Assembly (NCBI GenBank): GCA_934418295.1
Contig: CAKRWZ010000084.1
Coordinates: 1-7,178, forward strand
Reading direction: 5' to 3'
DNA from: an uncultured Mediterraneibacter sp.
Lineage (GTDB): Bacteria > Bacillota > Clostridia > Lachnospirales > Lachnospiraceae
DNA length: 7,178 bases
In this document: in pieces, positions 1 through 5,804 of the stretch
How the letters are laid out: every line of letters starts with the position of its first letter
Position numbering within the stretch: the first letter of the stretch is position 1
Notes under the pieces: generated by a model
Database searches by the model: none
What the model saw: only the letters and a program-made list of their open reading frames with translations
Told to the model about the DNA's origin: nothing
Made by a program: the position numbers and the translations under genes

Positions 1-207
1 GCAATAGGGATCATCCGTATCCAAACCTGTCATTCCGAAACGGAGGATTCCTTCTTCTTCCTCCTCTGCCTCCGGATCTTCTTCATCCGTTGTGTCCGGT
101 TCATCCGTCGTCGCGTCCACCGGAACCCCGGCCGTGATCTTGCTGGTAGTAAACATAAATACAAATATGACCAGGAGAAATAATGCTCCAATAATCTTCT
201 TTTTCAT
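1..207 (-). CDS. Exported acidic protein, N-terminal part (gene runs off the left edge)
   Basis: Only the first 69 codons are present and the frame is open to base 1. The ATG at 205-207 follows a strong TAAGGAGG ribosome site. The protein starts MKKK, then has a hydrophobic stretch at about residues 5-19, then a short polar section ending in possible signal peptidase I sites (ITA-G near residue 27, VDA-T near 32). There is no lipobox cysteine, so it is not an obvious lipoprotein. Residues 33-54 are almost all Asp, Glu, Thr and Pro, with an imperfect TTDE repeat and a five-Glu run, which looks like a flexible spacer. After it comes ILRFGMTGLDTDDPYC, the probable start of a folded extracellular domain. 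The beginning faintly recalls solute-binding proteins, but too little is visible to assign a family. It is transcribed divergently from the DUF1292 gene. Confidence 0.75.
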   Translation of the reverse strand, partial: MKKKIIGALFLLVIFVFMFTTSKITAGVPVDATTDEPDTTDEEDPEAEEEEEGILRFGMTGLDTDDPYC

Positions 208-279
208 AAGTTCCTCCTTATTTTTTCCTTCAGAATTTTTTCGTAAATCTTCTTAAAATCTTCGCAAAATACTAGTTTC

Positions 280-307
280 ATTCTACCTTGATTCCCGCTG
301 TTGTCAA
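280..307 (-). promoter_or_regulatory. Sigma-A-type promoter for the exported acidic protein
   Basis: Read on the minus strand, a perfect -35 TTGACA (302-307) is followed by a 16-bp spacer and a -10 TAGAAT (280-285). The predicted transcript start is near base 273, giving a leader of about 65 nt before the ATG at 207. Within that leader an 8-bp AAATCTTC motif (plus-strand reading) occurs twice, 11 bp apart (245-252 and 256-263). Confidence 0.75.
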
Positions 308-315
308 TACTATTG
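305..315. promoter_or_regulatory. Palindrome between two divergent -35 boxes (possible operator)
   Basis: CAATACTATTG is a perfect 5-1-5 palindrome centred on base 310. It overlaps the inner three bases of both -35 elements, the leftward one at 302-307 and the rightward one at 313-318. Part of the symmetry is forced, because each -35 contributes a TTG. The added TA-C-TA match makes it exact. A protein binding here would cover both promoters, but no regulator is visible in the window. Confidence 0.3.
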
Positions 316-341
316 CTTTTTTTCCCGGAATTTGGTACAGT
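313..341 (+). promoter_or_regulatory. Extended -10 promoter for the DUF1292 gene
   Basis: The -35 is TTGCTT (313-318). A 17-bp spacer ends in TGG at 333-335, an extended -10 TGn element, followed by the -10 TACAGT (336-341). The start of transcription is expected near base 348, leaving a leader of about 20 nt that carries AGGAGG at 357-362. The -35 is only 5 bp from that of the opposite promoter, so two polymerases could hardly sit on both at once. Confidence 0.65.
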
Positions 342-367
342 AAACACAAATCAGACAGGAGGCGCAT

Positions 368-661
368 ATGAACGAAGAAATTACAGTAACATTAACTTTG
401 GATAACGATGAAACTTTGGACTGTCTTGTCCTTACTATTTTCAACGTCGGAGAAAAACAGTACATCGCACTGCTCCCGCTGGGCGAAGACGGCGAATCAG
501 AAAACGGAGACGTTTTCCTCTACCGTTATTATGATTCCGAGGACGGCGAACCGGAGCTGGACAACATCGAAGACGATGAAGAGTACGAGATGGTTGCCGA
601 TAAATTTGATGAATGGATGGATACACAGGAATTTGAATTTTTAGACGATGAAGAAGAATAA
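368..661 (+). CDS. DUF1292 domain protein (YrzB-like), small acidic cytosolic protein
   Basis: This 97-residue protein matches the DUF1292 family of Firmicutes in length and layout. It opens with a beta-rich start (ITVTLTLDNDETLDC), then YIALLP at 32-37, LYRY at 51-54, and the acidic DGEPELDNIEDDEEYE stretch at 59-74. Thirty-five of 97 residues are Asp or Glu, against three Lys or Arg. There is no signal peptide or membrane segment, so it should be cytosolic. The biochemical role of the family is not known to me. The ATG follows AGGAGG with a 5-nt gap, and the gene has its own promoter and terminator, so it is probably monocistronic. In Bacillus relatives the family often sits near the alaS/yrrK region; here it lies tail to tail with a helicase gene and divergent to an exported protein. 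Confidence 0.88.
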   Translation: MNEEITVTLTLDNDETLDCLVLTIFNVGEKQYIALLPLGEDGESENGDVFLYRYYDSEDGEPELDNIEDDEEYEMVADKFDEWMDTQEFEFLDDEEE

Positions 662-664
662 GAC

Positions 665-2503
665 TTATACTTCTTCGGCAAGCAGATCCGAAACAAATCG
701 GGAGGGAGAAAGTTCCCTTCCGTTTTTTTCTGCGGGGCAGGAAATGATCAGCTCTCTTTTTGCCCGGGTCATCCCCACATAAAACAATCTTCTTTCTTCT
801 TCGATCTCTTCCTTTGTCTGCATTTTCCGGTAAGGGATCACGCCTTCATTGGCTCCCGTGATAAATACAGTCTCAAATTCCAGTCCTTTCGCTCCGTGCA
901 GCGTCATCACCTGCACGCCTTTTTTCTCTTTTCGGTCCATTCTGCGCTTCTGTTCCTGCAGCATGTCTGTGTAGTCCTGCTGCTGTTTCATCCAGTCTTC
1001 CAGCGTTTTCAATCCTTTCGCCCGCTCTTCCAGTTCCCCCAGGATCTCAAAGAGCTTTTCCGCATCCTGTCCGTTTTTCTGTGCATATTCTTTCAAAAAT
1101 TCATCGTATCCCACCGATTTCCGCAAATATTGGATTGCCCCGTAAGGCGTCATATTCCGGATCATCCGCAGATCAACATCCAGCTGGTCGATCCGATCCT
1201 GCATCCACTCTTTGTCACAATAGAAATTTCGAAGTGCCTCGAAAGAGATCTCTGAAGATTCCAGGCTGTCTCTGGAAATATAACGATTGGGCCTGTTCAT
1301 AATGACCAGAAAATCCTGTCTGGACCTGCCGCCCAGCGCCAATCGGAAATATGCAGTCAGATTTTCTCCGATAAAATGATGATAAATGTTAAAAAGCGTT
1401 TCCCGCATCCAAAAATCGATCCCTTTTTTTGCCAATTCCTCCGCAACGATCTCAAATCCGTTATAAATGCGGAATAAAACTGCGATCTGCTCCTCCTGCA
1501 TCCCGGCCGCCAGCCGCTTTTCGATTTCTGCTGCAATATACTCTGCCTCTTCTTTTGTATCCTTCACTTCCTGCACATGAACCGGTCTCCCTGCCTCCTG
1601 CACCGAACGTATCTCTTTTGGAAAACGCAGTTGATTTTGCCGGATCACTTTCCCGGACATGCGGACGATATGCCCCGTAGACCGGTAATTGACATCCAAT
1701 ACAATTTTTTCTGCTCCCGGATAATCTTTTAAAAAGCGAAACAACAATTCCGATTTTGCTCCCCGGAATCCGTAGATGGATTGGTCGTCATCTCCCACAG
1801 CAAATACTTGGTTTTGTGGAGATGCAAGCATGCGTATAACATCATATTGTATTTGATTGATATCCTGAAATTCATCGATCAAAATGTACCGATACCTCTC
1901 CTGCCATTTTTGCAGAAGATCCTTCCGTTTTTCAAACAGATGGCAACAGGCCGTCAAAATATCGTCAAAATCCAGTTTTTTCCGTTCTTTTCTCTTTTGC
2001 TCATACTTCCGGAAAATTTCCTGAAAAGCCTCCGGCGGGCAGCAGGAGGCCTCATATTCTTCTAATTTTGTTCTGCTGTTTTTTACGATTCCGATCTCGC
2101 CGGCAAGATCCTGTAAAAAGTCCCGATCCCCGGACAGATCCAGATCACAGGAATCTGCAGCATACCGCAGAAGCTGATATTTTTCTTCCTCCGACATCAA
2201 GTTTCCGGAATGGATGCCATAAGCCCATTTCAAAATTCCGTAATAGATCCCGTGGAAAGTTCCGAAGGTCACCGTTTTGTATCGGTTTTCCGTATGACGC
2301 AAAAAACGTTCTTTCATTTCCCGAGCCGCGTATTTTGTAAAAGTAATGACCAGGATCTCATCCGGTTTTACCCTCTGTTTCTCCAGCAGATATTCGATCC
2401 GCTGTACGATCACCGTTGTTTTCCCGGAACCCGGTCCTGCCAGAACGAGGCAGGGGCCATTTTTATGACCGACTGCCTCGCTTTGTTTCTGATTCAATTT
2501 CAT
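665..2503 (-). CDS. UvrD/PcrA-family ATP-dependent DNA helicase (superfamily 1A), short form
   Basis: This 612-residue 3'-5' DNA helicase has the whole SF1A motif set in order: Q motif LNQKQSEAV (3-11), Walker A AGPGSGKT (22-29), motif Ia ITFTKYAAREM (53-63), Ib TFGTFHG (79-85), Walker B ILIDEFQD (207-214), III VGDDDQSIYGFRGA (236-249), IV NYRS (272-275), V TLHGAKGLEF (534-543) and VI RLFYVGMTRAK (572-582). It is likely an active ATPase that unwinds DNA in repair or clears stalled complexes. Full-length UvrD and PcrA run to about 720-740 residues. This one ends about 30 residues after motif VI, so it lacks their C-terminal Tudor-like RNA-polymerase-binding domain. The ATG lies 4 bp after the gltX stop, with AGAGG inside the gltX end (2516-2520), so the two are co-transcribed and probably translationally coupled. 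I see no terminator of its own downstream. The exact subfamily is uncertain, so no symbol is given. Confidence 0.93.
   Translation of the reverse strand: MKLNQKQSEAVGHKNGPCLVLAGPGSGKTTVIVQRIEYLLEKQRVKPDEILVITFTKYAAREMKERFLRHTENRYKTVTFGTFHGIYYGILKWAYGIHSGNLMSEEEKYQLLRYAADSCDLDLSGDRDFLQDLAGEIGIVKNSRTKLEEYEASCCPPEAFQEIFRKYEQKRKERKKLDFDDILTACCHLFEKRKDLLQKWQERYRYILIDEFQDINQIQYDVIRMLASPQNQVFAVGDDDQSIYGFRGAKSELLFRFLKDYPGAEKIVLDVNYRSTGHIVRMSGKVIRQNQLRFPKEIRSVQEAGRPVHVQEVKDTKEEAEYIAAEIEKRLAAGMQEEQIAVLFRIYNGFEIVAEELAKKGIDFWMRETLFNIYHHFIGENLTAYFRLALGGRSRQDFLVIMNRPNRYISRDSLESSEISFEALRNFYCDKEWMQDRIDQLDVDLRMIRNMTPYGAIQYLRKSVGYDEFLKEYAQKNGQDAEKLFEILGELEERAKGLKTLEDWMKQQQDYTDMLQEQKRRMDRKEKKGVQVMTLHGAKGLEFETVFITGANEGVIPYRKMQTKEEIEEERRLFYVGMTRAKRELIISCPAEKNGRELSPSRFVSDLLAEEV
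699..729 (+). terminator. Intrinsic terminator of the DUF1292 gene, inside the helicase ORF
   Basis: A 9-bp stem pairs CGGGAGGGA (699-707) with TCCCTTCCG (714-722), with one G-T wobble and a 6-base loop. Seven T follow directly (723-729). On the plus strand this is a good factor-independent terminator 37 bases after the DUF1292 stop. The same bases encode codons near the C-terminus of the helicase on the other strand. In the helicase direction the hairpin lies before the stop codon and has no long U run after it. Confidence 0.8.
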
Positions 2504-2507
2504 AAAT

Positions 2508-3977
2508 TTATGCTACCTCTTGTTCCAGCTTTGCGATCGCTTTTCGGATCCTTGCCAGGGACTCTTCTTTTCCCAGTACTTCCATCAATTCTGTCGCACC
2601 ACCGGGTGTATTCTGCTTTCCGGAAACCGCTGTCCGGATCGGCCACATGACGTATCCGATCTTCCGTTCCTTTTCCGCTGCATATCCTTTTAACAACTCA
2701 AACAGAGCGTCGTTGCTGAAATCTTCCTGAGCTTCCAAGACCGGATATACATCCTTCAAAAGCTCCAGAGAATTTTCCGGATTGGTTTTCATTTTTTTGT
2801 GAGCGTACATCTCCACACTGTATTCCGGCACTTCTTCCAGAAAATCGATCTGGTCTTTGATATCCAAAAATGTTTCGATACGTGTTTTTACCAAGGTTGC
2901 GATTTTTCTGAGGTCGTAGTCTTTCGTGATCACTTCAAGGATATACGGCTCTGCTTTTTCAAAGAATGCTTCAAAGTCCATCGCCTTGATATATTCCCCG
3001 TTCATCCATCTCAATTTGACCGGATCGAAAACCGCAGGAGATTTGCTGATATGGTGATAATCAAAGGCTTCTATCAGTTCCTGCAGGGAAAAGATCTCCC
3101 GGTTATCGGAAGGACTCCATCCTAGAAGCGCTACAAAATTTACCACTGCTTCCGAAAGAAATCCCTGATTAATCAGATCTTCATAAGAAGAATGTCCGCA
3201 TCGCTTGCTCAGCTTTTTATGATTTTCATCCGTGATCAACGGACAATGTACATAGGTCGGGATCTCCCAGCCAAATGCCTCGTAAAGGCGGTTGTACTTC
3301 GGAGCAGAAGAAAGATACTCATTTCCTCTTACCACATGGGTGATGCCCATCAAATGGTCATCGATCACGTTGGCGAAATTATACGTCGGATAGCCGTCGG
3401 ATTTGATCAGGATCATATCATCCAGTTCTGCATTCGGCACTTCAATGTCCCCATAAATGTCATCGTGGAACTTTGTGGTCCCCTCTGTCGGCATATTGAT
3501 CCGGATCACCCAAGGTTTTCCTGCCGCCAGATTGGCCTCTACTTCTTCTTTGCTCAGGGAGAGACAATGTTTGTCATACACCACAATATCCGTCCCGTTT
3601 TCTTCAGAAACAGAAGTCCGGAGGGATTCCAGTCTTTCTTTGTCACAGAAGCAATAGTAAGCGCTTCCCTGCTCCACCAGCTGCTTTGCATACTTCAGGT
3701 AGATTCCCTCTGCATTTCGCTCACTCTGGACATAAGGACCGCAGCCTTTATCTTTATCCGGTCCTTCATCGTGGATCAGACCTGTTTTTTCCAAAGTACG
3801 GTAAATGATGTCTACCGCACCGTCCACATAGCGCTCCTGGTCCGTATCCTCGATCCTGAGCAGGAAATCTCCTCCTTCATGCTTTGCAATCAGATAAGCA
3901 TACAATGCCGTGCGAAGGTTTCCTATGTGCATTCTCCCGGTCGGACTCGGGGCAAATCTTGTTCTTACTTTACTCAT
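2508..3977 (-). CDS. gltX: Glutamyl-tRNA synthetase
   Basis: This class I aminoacyl-tRNA synthetase, 489 residues and full length, charges tRNA-Glu with glutamate in the cytosol. The HIGH-type motif is at 17-20 (HIGN) in the context FAPSPTGRMHIGN. The family signature LLRIEDTDQER spans 39-49. The KMSKS-type motif is KLSKR at 255-259. The zinc-site region has Cys109, Cys111 and Cys138, but Ser140 falls where E. coli GluRS has the fourth ligand, His127. The C-terminal half is the helical anticodon-binding part. The ATG at 3975-3977 follows AGGAG at 3985-3989. A near-consensus promoter lies about 110 bp upstream, and the 79-nt leader is too short for a T-box. Many Clostridia make Gln-tRNA by the GatCAB route, which would need a non-discriminating enzyme, but that cannot be read from the sequence. 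Confidence 0.97.
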   Translation of the reverse strand: MSKVRTRFAPSPTGRMHIGNLRTALYAYLIAKHEGGDFLLRIEDTDQERYVDGAVDIIYRTLEKTGLIHDEGPDKDKGCGPYVQSERNAEGIYLKYAKQLVEQGSAYYCFCDKERLESLRTSVSEENGTDIVVYDKHCLSLSKEEVEANLAAGKPWVIRINMPTEGTTKFHDDIYGDIEVPNAELDDMILIKSDGYPTYNFANVIDDHLMGITHVVRGNEYLSSAPKYNRLYEAFGWEIPTYVHCPLITDENHKKLSKRCGHSSYEDLINQGFLSEAVVNFVALLGWSPSDNREIFSLQELIEAFDYHHISKSPAVFDPVKLRWMNGEYIKAMDFEAFFEKAEPYILEVITKDYDLRKIATLVKTRIETFLDIKDQIDFLEEVPEYSVEMYAHKKMKTNPENSLELLKDVYPVLEAQEDFSNDALFELLKGYAAEKERKIGYVMWPIRTAVSGKQNTPGGATELMEVLGKEESLARIRKAIAKLEQEVA

Positions 3978-4012
3978 GTTTTTTCTCCTGATTTTATATA
4001 CTGTTCTTTTTC

Positions 4013-4042
4013 TATGTTATTTTTACATACCTGTTTCCAGGT
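4013..4042 (-). other. Two small hairpins in the gltX leader
   Basis: On the minus strand the leader contains ACCTG-GAAA-CAGGT (4029-4042), a 5-bp stem with a GNRA tetraloop. It is followed by TATGT-AAAAATA-ACATA (4013-4029), which shares one base with the first. Both are short and neither is followed by a U run, so they are not terminators. They may stabilise or structure the leader, or be chance. Confidence 0.3.
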
Positions 4043-4062
4043 CCACATTCTCACAGAGGTTA

Positions 4063-4091
4063 ATTATAACGAAATTTCTCCCTCAGTTCAA
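4063..4091 (-). promoter_or_regulatory. Strong sigma-A promoter for gltX and the helicase
   Basis: On the minus strand, -35 TTGAAC (4086-4091), a 17-bp spacer and a consensus -10 TATAAT (4063-4068). The transcript should begin near base 4056, about 79 nt before the gltX start codon. I see no intrinsic terminator between the upstream gene's stop (4128) and this promoter, so read-through from the upstream pair could add to gltX transcription. Confidence 0.85.
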
Positions 4092-4127
4092 GAGTCTCTT
4101 ACCGCTTTCCCTGTACTCTTTGTTTTC

Positions 4128-5804
4128 CTACACTCTTGTCGGTTTCCCGAAACGTGCTTTATCGATGGAATACAAGATTTTGTCTACATATTTCCTCATT
4201 TCTTTTCCAAGCTTTCTCTCTATCTCTTCTCCGCACGCATAAGGACGGCAGAAATCAATACAGATTCCGTGGTTTTCCAACATCCGTTTTACTTCTTCAC
4301 ATAAAGCTGCCTGCCCGGAAGGCATTTCCGTCTCCGAAAGACGTCCCGCCGTTTCCGTCTCTTTTCCGGTATCTCCGCCTATTTCCGTCCGCTCTGCTTT
4401 TTCTTCTTTCCTGCGCAGCCAAAGAAGCATTCCGGTCTCCGCCAGCATCCCTGCCGCCAGACAGATCCACAGATAATTTTTCGGAAACATCGGTGCAGCT
4501 TTTACTGCAAGCCCCGACAATGTTTCACTTTTTGTTTCTTTTTCCGATCCGACGGCTTTCTTTTCTTCCGTTACAGTCGGAAGAAGTCCTGTGTTCTCAG
4601 AGGGCTCTTCAAAGAATACCGGCACAAATCCCAAACCGTCTGCATACACCTCTGCCCAGGCAGTCAGATCTTCATCCGTCACCCGGATTTCTTCTTTTTC
4701 CTTTTCACTGCGGACCAGATACCCTTCCACGTATCTTGCAGGCATCCCGGCATAGCGCAGCAAAAGCACTGCATCCGAAACTCTCCGGAAAGGATCAGCA
4801 GTCGTTTCCGTCACAGCCTCCACACTTTGCACCACTTCCAGCGGAGTCTCGCCTCCGATCTTTGCTAAGGGAAATGCTTCCGTATCTTCAAACCCGGCCG
4901 GCAGATCCAGACAAGTGCGGTAAACATATTCTCTGTACAGTTTTTCTTCCCGGCTTTCTATAATGTTCTCTCCGATGTCTTTTTCTTTCAAGGTGTCGGA
5001 AGTATTCAACAATGCTTCCGACCATGCTTTTCCATAATCCGCTTTGACCGTCCGGTAACTGTAATGTTTTCTGCCAAACAGACCGGGCGTTCTCGCCATC
5101 CCGGAACGTGCCGTACTTTTCAGAAATGTCTCATTACCGGATTCTGACAGCAGCTCCGGAAAATACCAGTACTTTCTGCTGGCCTCCACCGTTTCAATTT
5201 CAACCTCATTCATGGAATCCGCATCTTGAATCGACAAAGACTTTGAAAGCTGAAGCTCCGGATCAAACTTCCGCAACTTTAAAAAGAACAACAGGCTGCT
5301 TTCTTCTGCACTTTTCTCCGGAGATTCGATCCATCTGCCGTCTTCATAAACCGTTCCGCAGAATCCTTTCAGATAGAGATTTCCCGGTTCCTGCATGGTA
5401 ACTCTCAACCGCAGGATCCCGTCTTGTTTTCCTTTTCCCATGGACGCAGCCGAATCCGTGTCTTTTCCGTAGCGGAGCCTCTCCTCCAACGCAGCTCCTC
5501 TTGCCGCGATCTTATGAAAATCCGGTTCGATGTCCGGTGCCTCCGACAAAACCGCAGATGACCCAAAGATCAAGGCAACAACTGCCAACGAAAACCCACA
5601 TTTCTTATAAACCGTTTTCCCGACGAATTCTTTTTCATATCTTGTCTGCTTTCTGCGGCTTTTCCTGCCAGCCTCTCCGTTCACCGAAAGATTCCAGATC
5701 AGAACGGTCAGCAGGATCAGACAACAGCTCCATTTGATATAATCGATATTCCAAATGTATCCCACAAGGAAACAGAATACATTGCAGACCATAATTTCCA
5801 GCAT
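4128..5804 (-). CDS. Membrane protein with a transglutaminase-like domain lacking the catalytic triad
   Basis: This 558-residue protein has hydrophobic segments at about 4-19, 23-39, 69-87 and 443-464. Arg/Lys clusters at 47-69 and after 464 suggest that residues 88-442 are outside and the last 95 or so inside. The outer part ends in a transglutaminase-like core: AVLLLRYAGMPARYVEGY (345-362) matches the stretch after the catalytic Cys, and AWAEVYADGLGFVPV (382-396) matches the His-to-Asp stretch. By alignment to the family pattern, Pro338 replaces Cys, Thr381 replaces His and Phe397 replaces Asp. I checked all three codons in the DNA, and the frame is intact, so this looks like a maintained pseudoenzyme rather than a decayed gene. 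The layout resembles TgpA-type proteins (DUF3488, transglutaminase, C-terminal helix, cytosolic tail), but with fewer N-terminal helices. The ATG overlaps the stop of the LRR gene (TAATG), and AAAAGGG lies upstream. The function is unknown. Confidence 0.85.
   Translation of the reverse strand: MLEIMVCNVFCFLVGYIWNIDYIKWSCCLILLTVLIWNLSVNGEAGRKSRRKQTRYEKEFVGKTVYKKCGFSLAVVALIFGSSAVLSEAPDIEPDFHKIAARGAALEERLRYGKDTDSAASMGKGKQDGILRLRVTMQEPGNLYLKGFCGTVYEDGRWIESPEKSAEESSLLFFLKLRKFDPELQLSKSLSIQDADSMNEVEIETVEASRKYWYFPELLSESGNETFLKSTARSGMARTPGLFGRKHYSYRTVKADYGKAWSEALLNTSDTLKEKDIGENIIESREEKLYREYVYRTCLDLPAGFEDTEAFPLAKIGGETPLEVVQSVEAVTETTADPFRRVSDAVLLLRYAGMPARYVEGYLVRSEKEKEEIRVTDEDLTAWAEVYADGLGFVPVFFEEPSENTGLLPTVTEEKKAVGSEKETKSETLSGLAVKAAPMFPKNYLWICLAAGMLAETGMLLWLRRKEEKAERTEIGGDTGKETETAGRLSETEMPSGQAALCEEVKRMLENHGICIDFCRPYACGEEIERKLGKEMRKYVDKILYSIDKARFGKPTRV

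Noticed and set aside
245..263. Direct repeat AAATCTTC spaced 11 bp apart in the leader of the exported protein gene.
   Set aside because: Two 8-bp copies in AT-rich leader DNA are not enough to argue for a regulator site, although one-helical-turn spacing is suggestive.
720..731. An in-phase A-AAA-AAC slippery heptamer in the helicase, next to a hairpin, suggesting -1 frameshifting.
   Set aside because: The A run is explained by the T tract of the opposite-strand terminator, the stem begins at the heptamer without the usual 5-9 nt spacer, and a frameshift would replace the conserved C-terminus.
4090..4120. Inverted repeat AAGAGT / ACTCTT between the transglutaminase-like gene and gltX, considered as a terminator.
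   Set aside because: The stem is only 6 bp and AT-rich, the loop is 19 bases, no U run follows, and it overlaps the gltX -35 box.
3978..4127. T-box or other riboswitch upstream of gltX.
   Set aside because: The leader from the mapped promoter is about 79 nt, with no specifier stem, T-box sequence or antiterminator/terminator pair.
3192..4304. A 370-codon open frame on the plus strand, antisense to gltX and the end of the transglutaminase-like gene.
   Set aside because: It lies opposite a full, conserved gltX and crosses the gltX promoter. Its product has no recognisable motif and low-complexity Phe/Ser/Arg content typical of antisense translation.
4136..4963. A 275-codon plus-strand open frame antisense to the transglutaminase-like gene.
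   Set aside because: It is rich in Pro, Ser, Leu and Arg with no family resemblance or ribosome site. The minus-strand gene has clear domains, coupling and codon structure.
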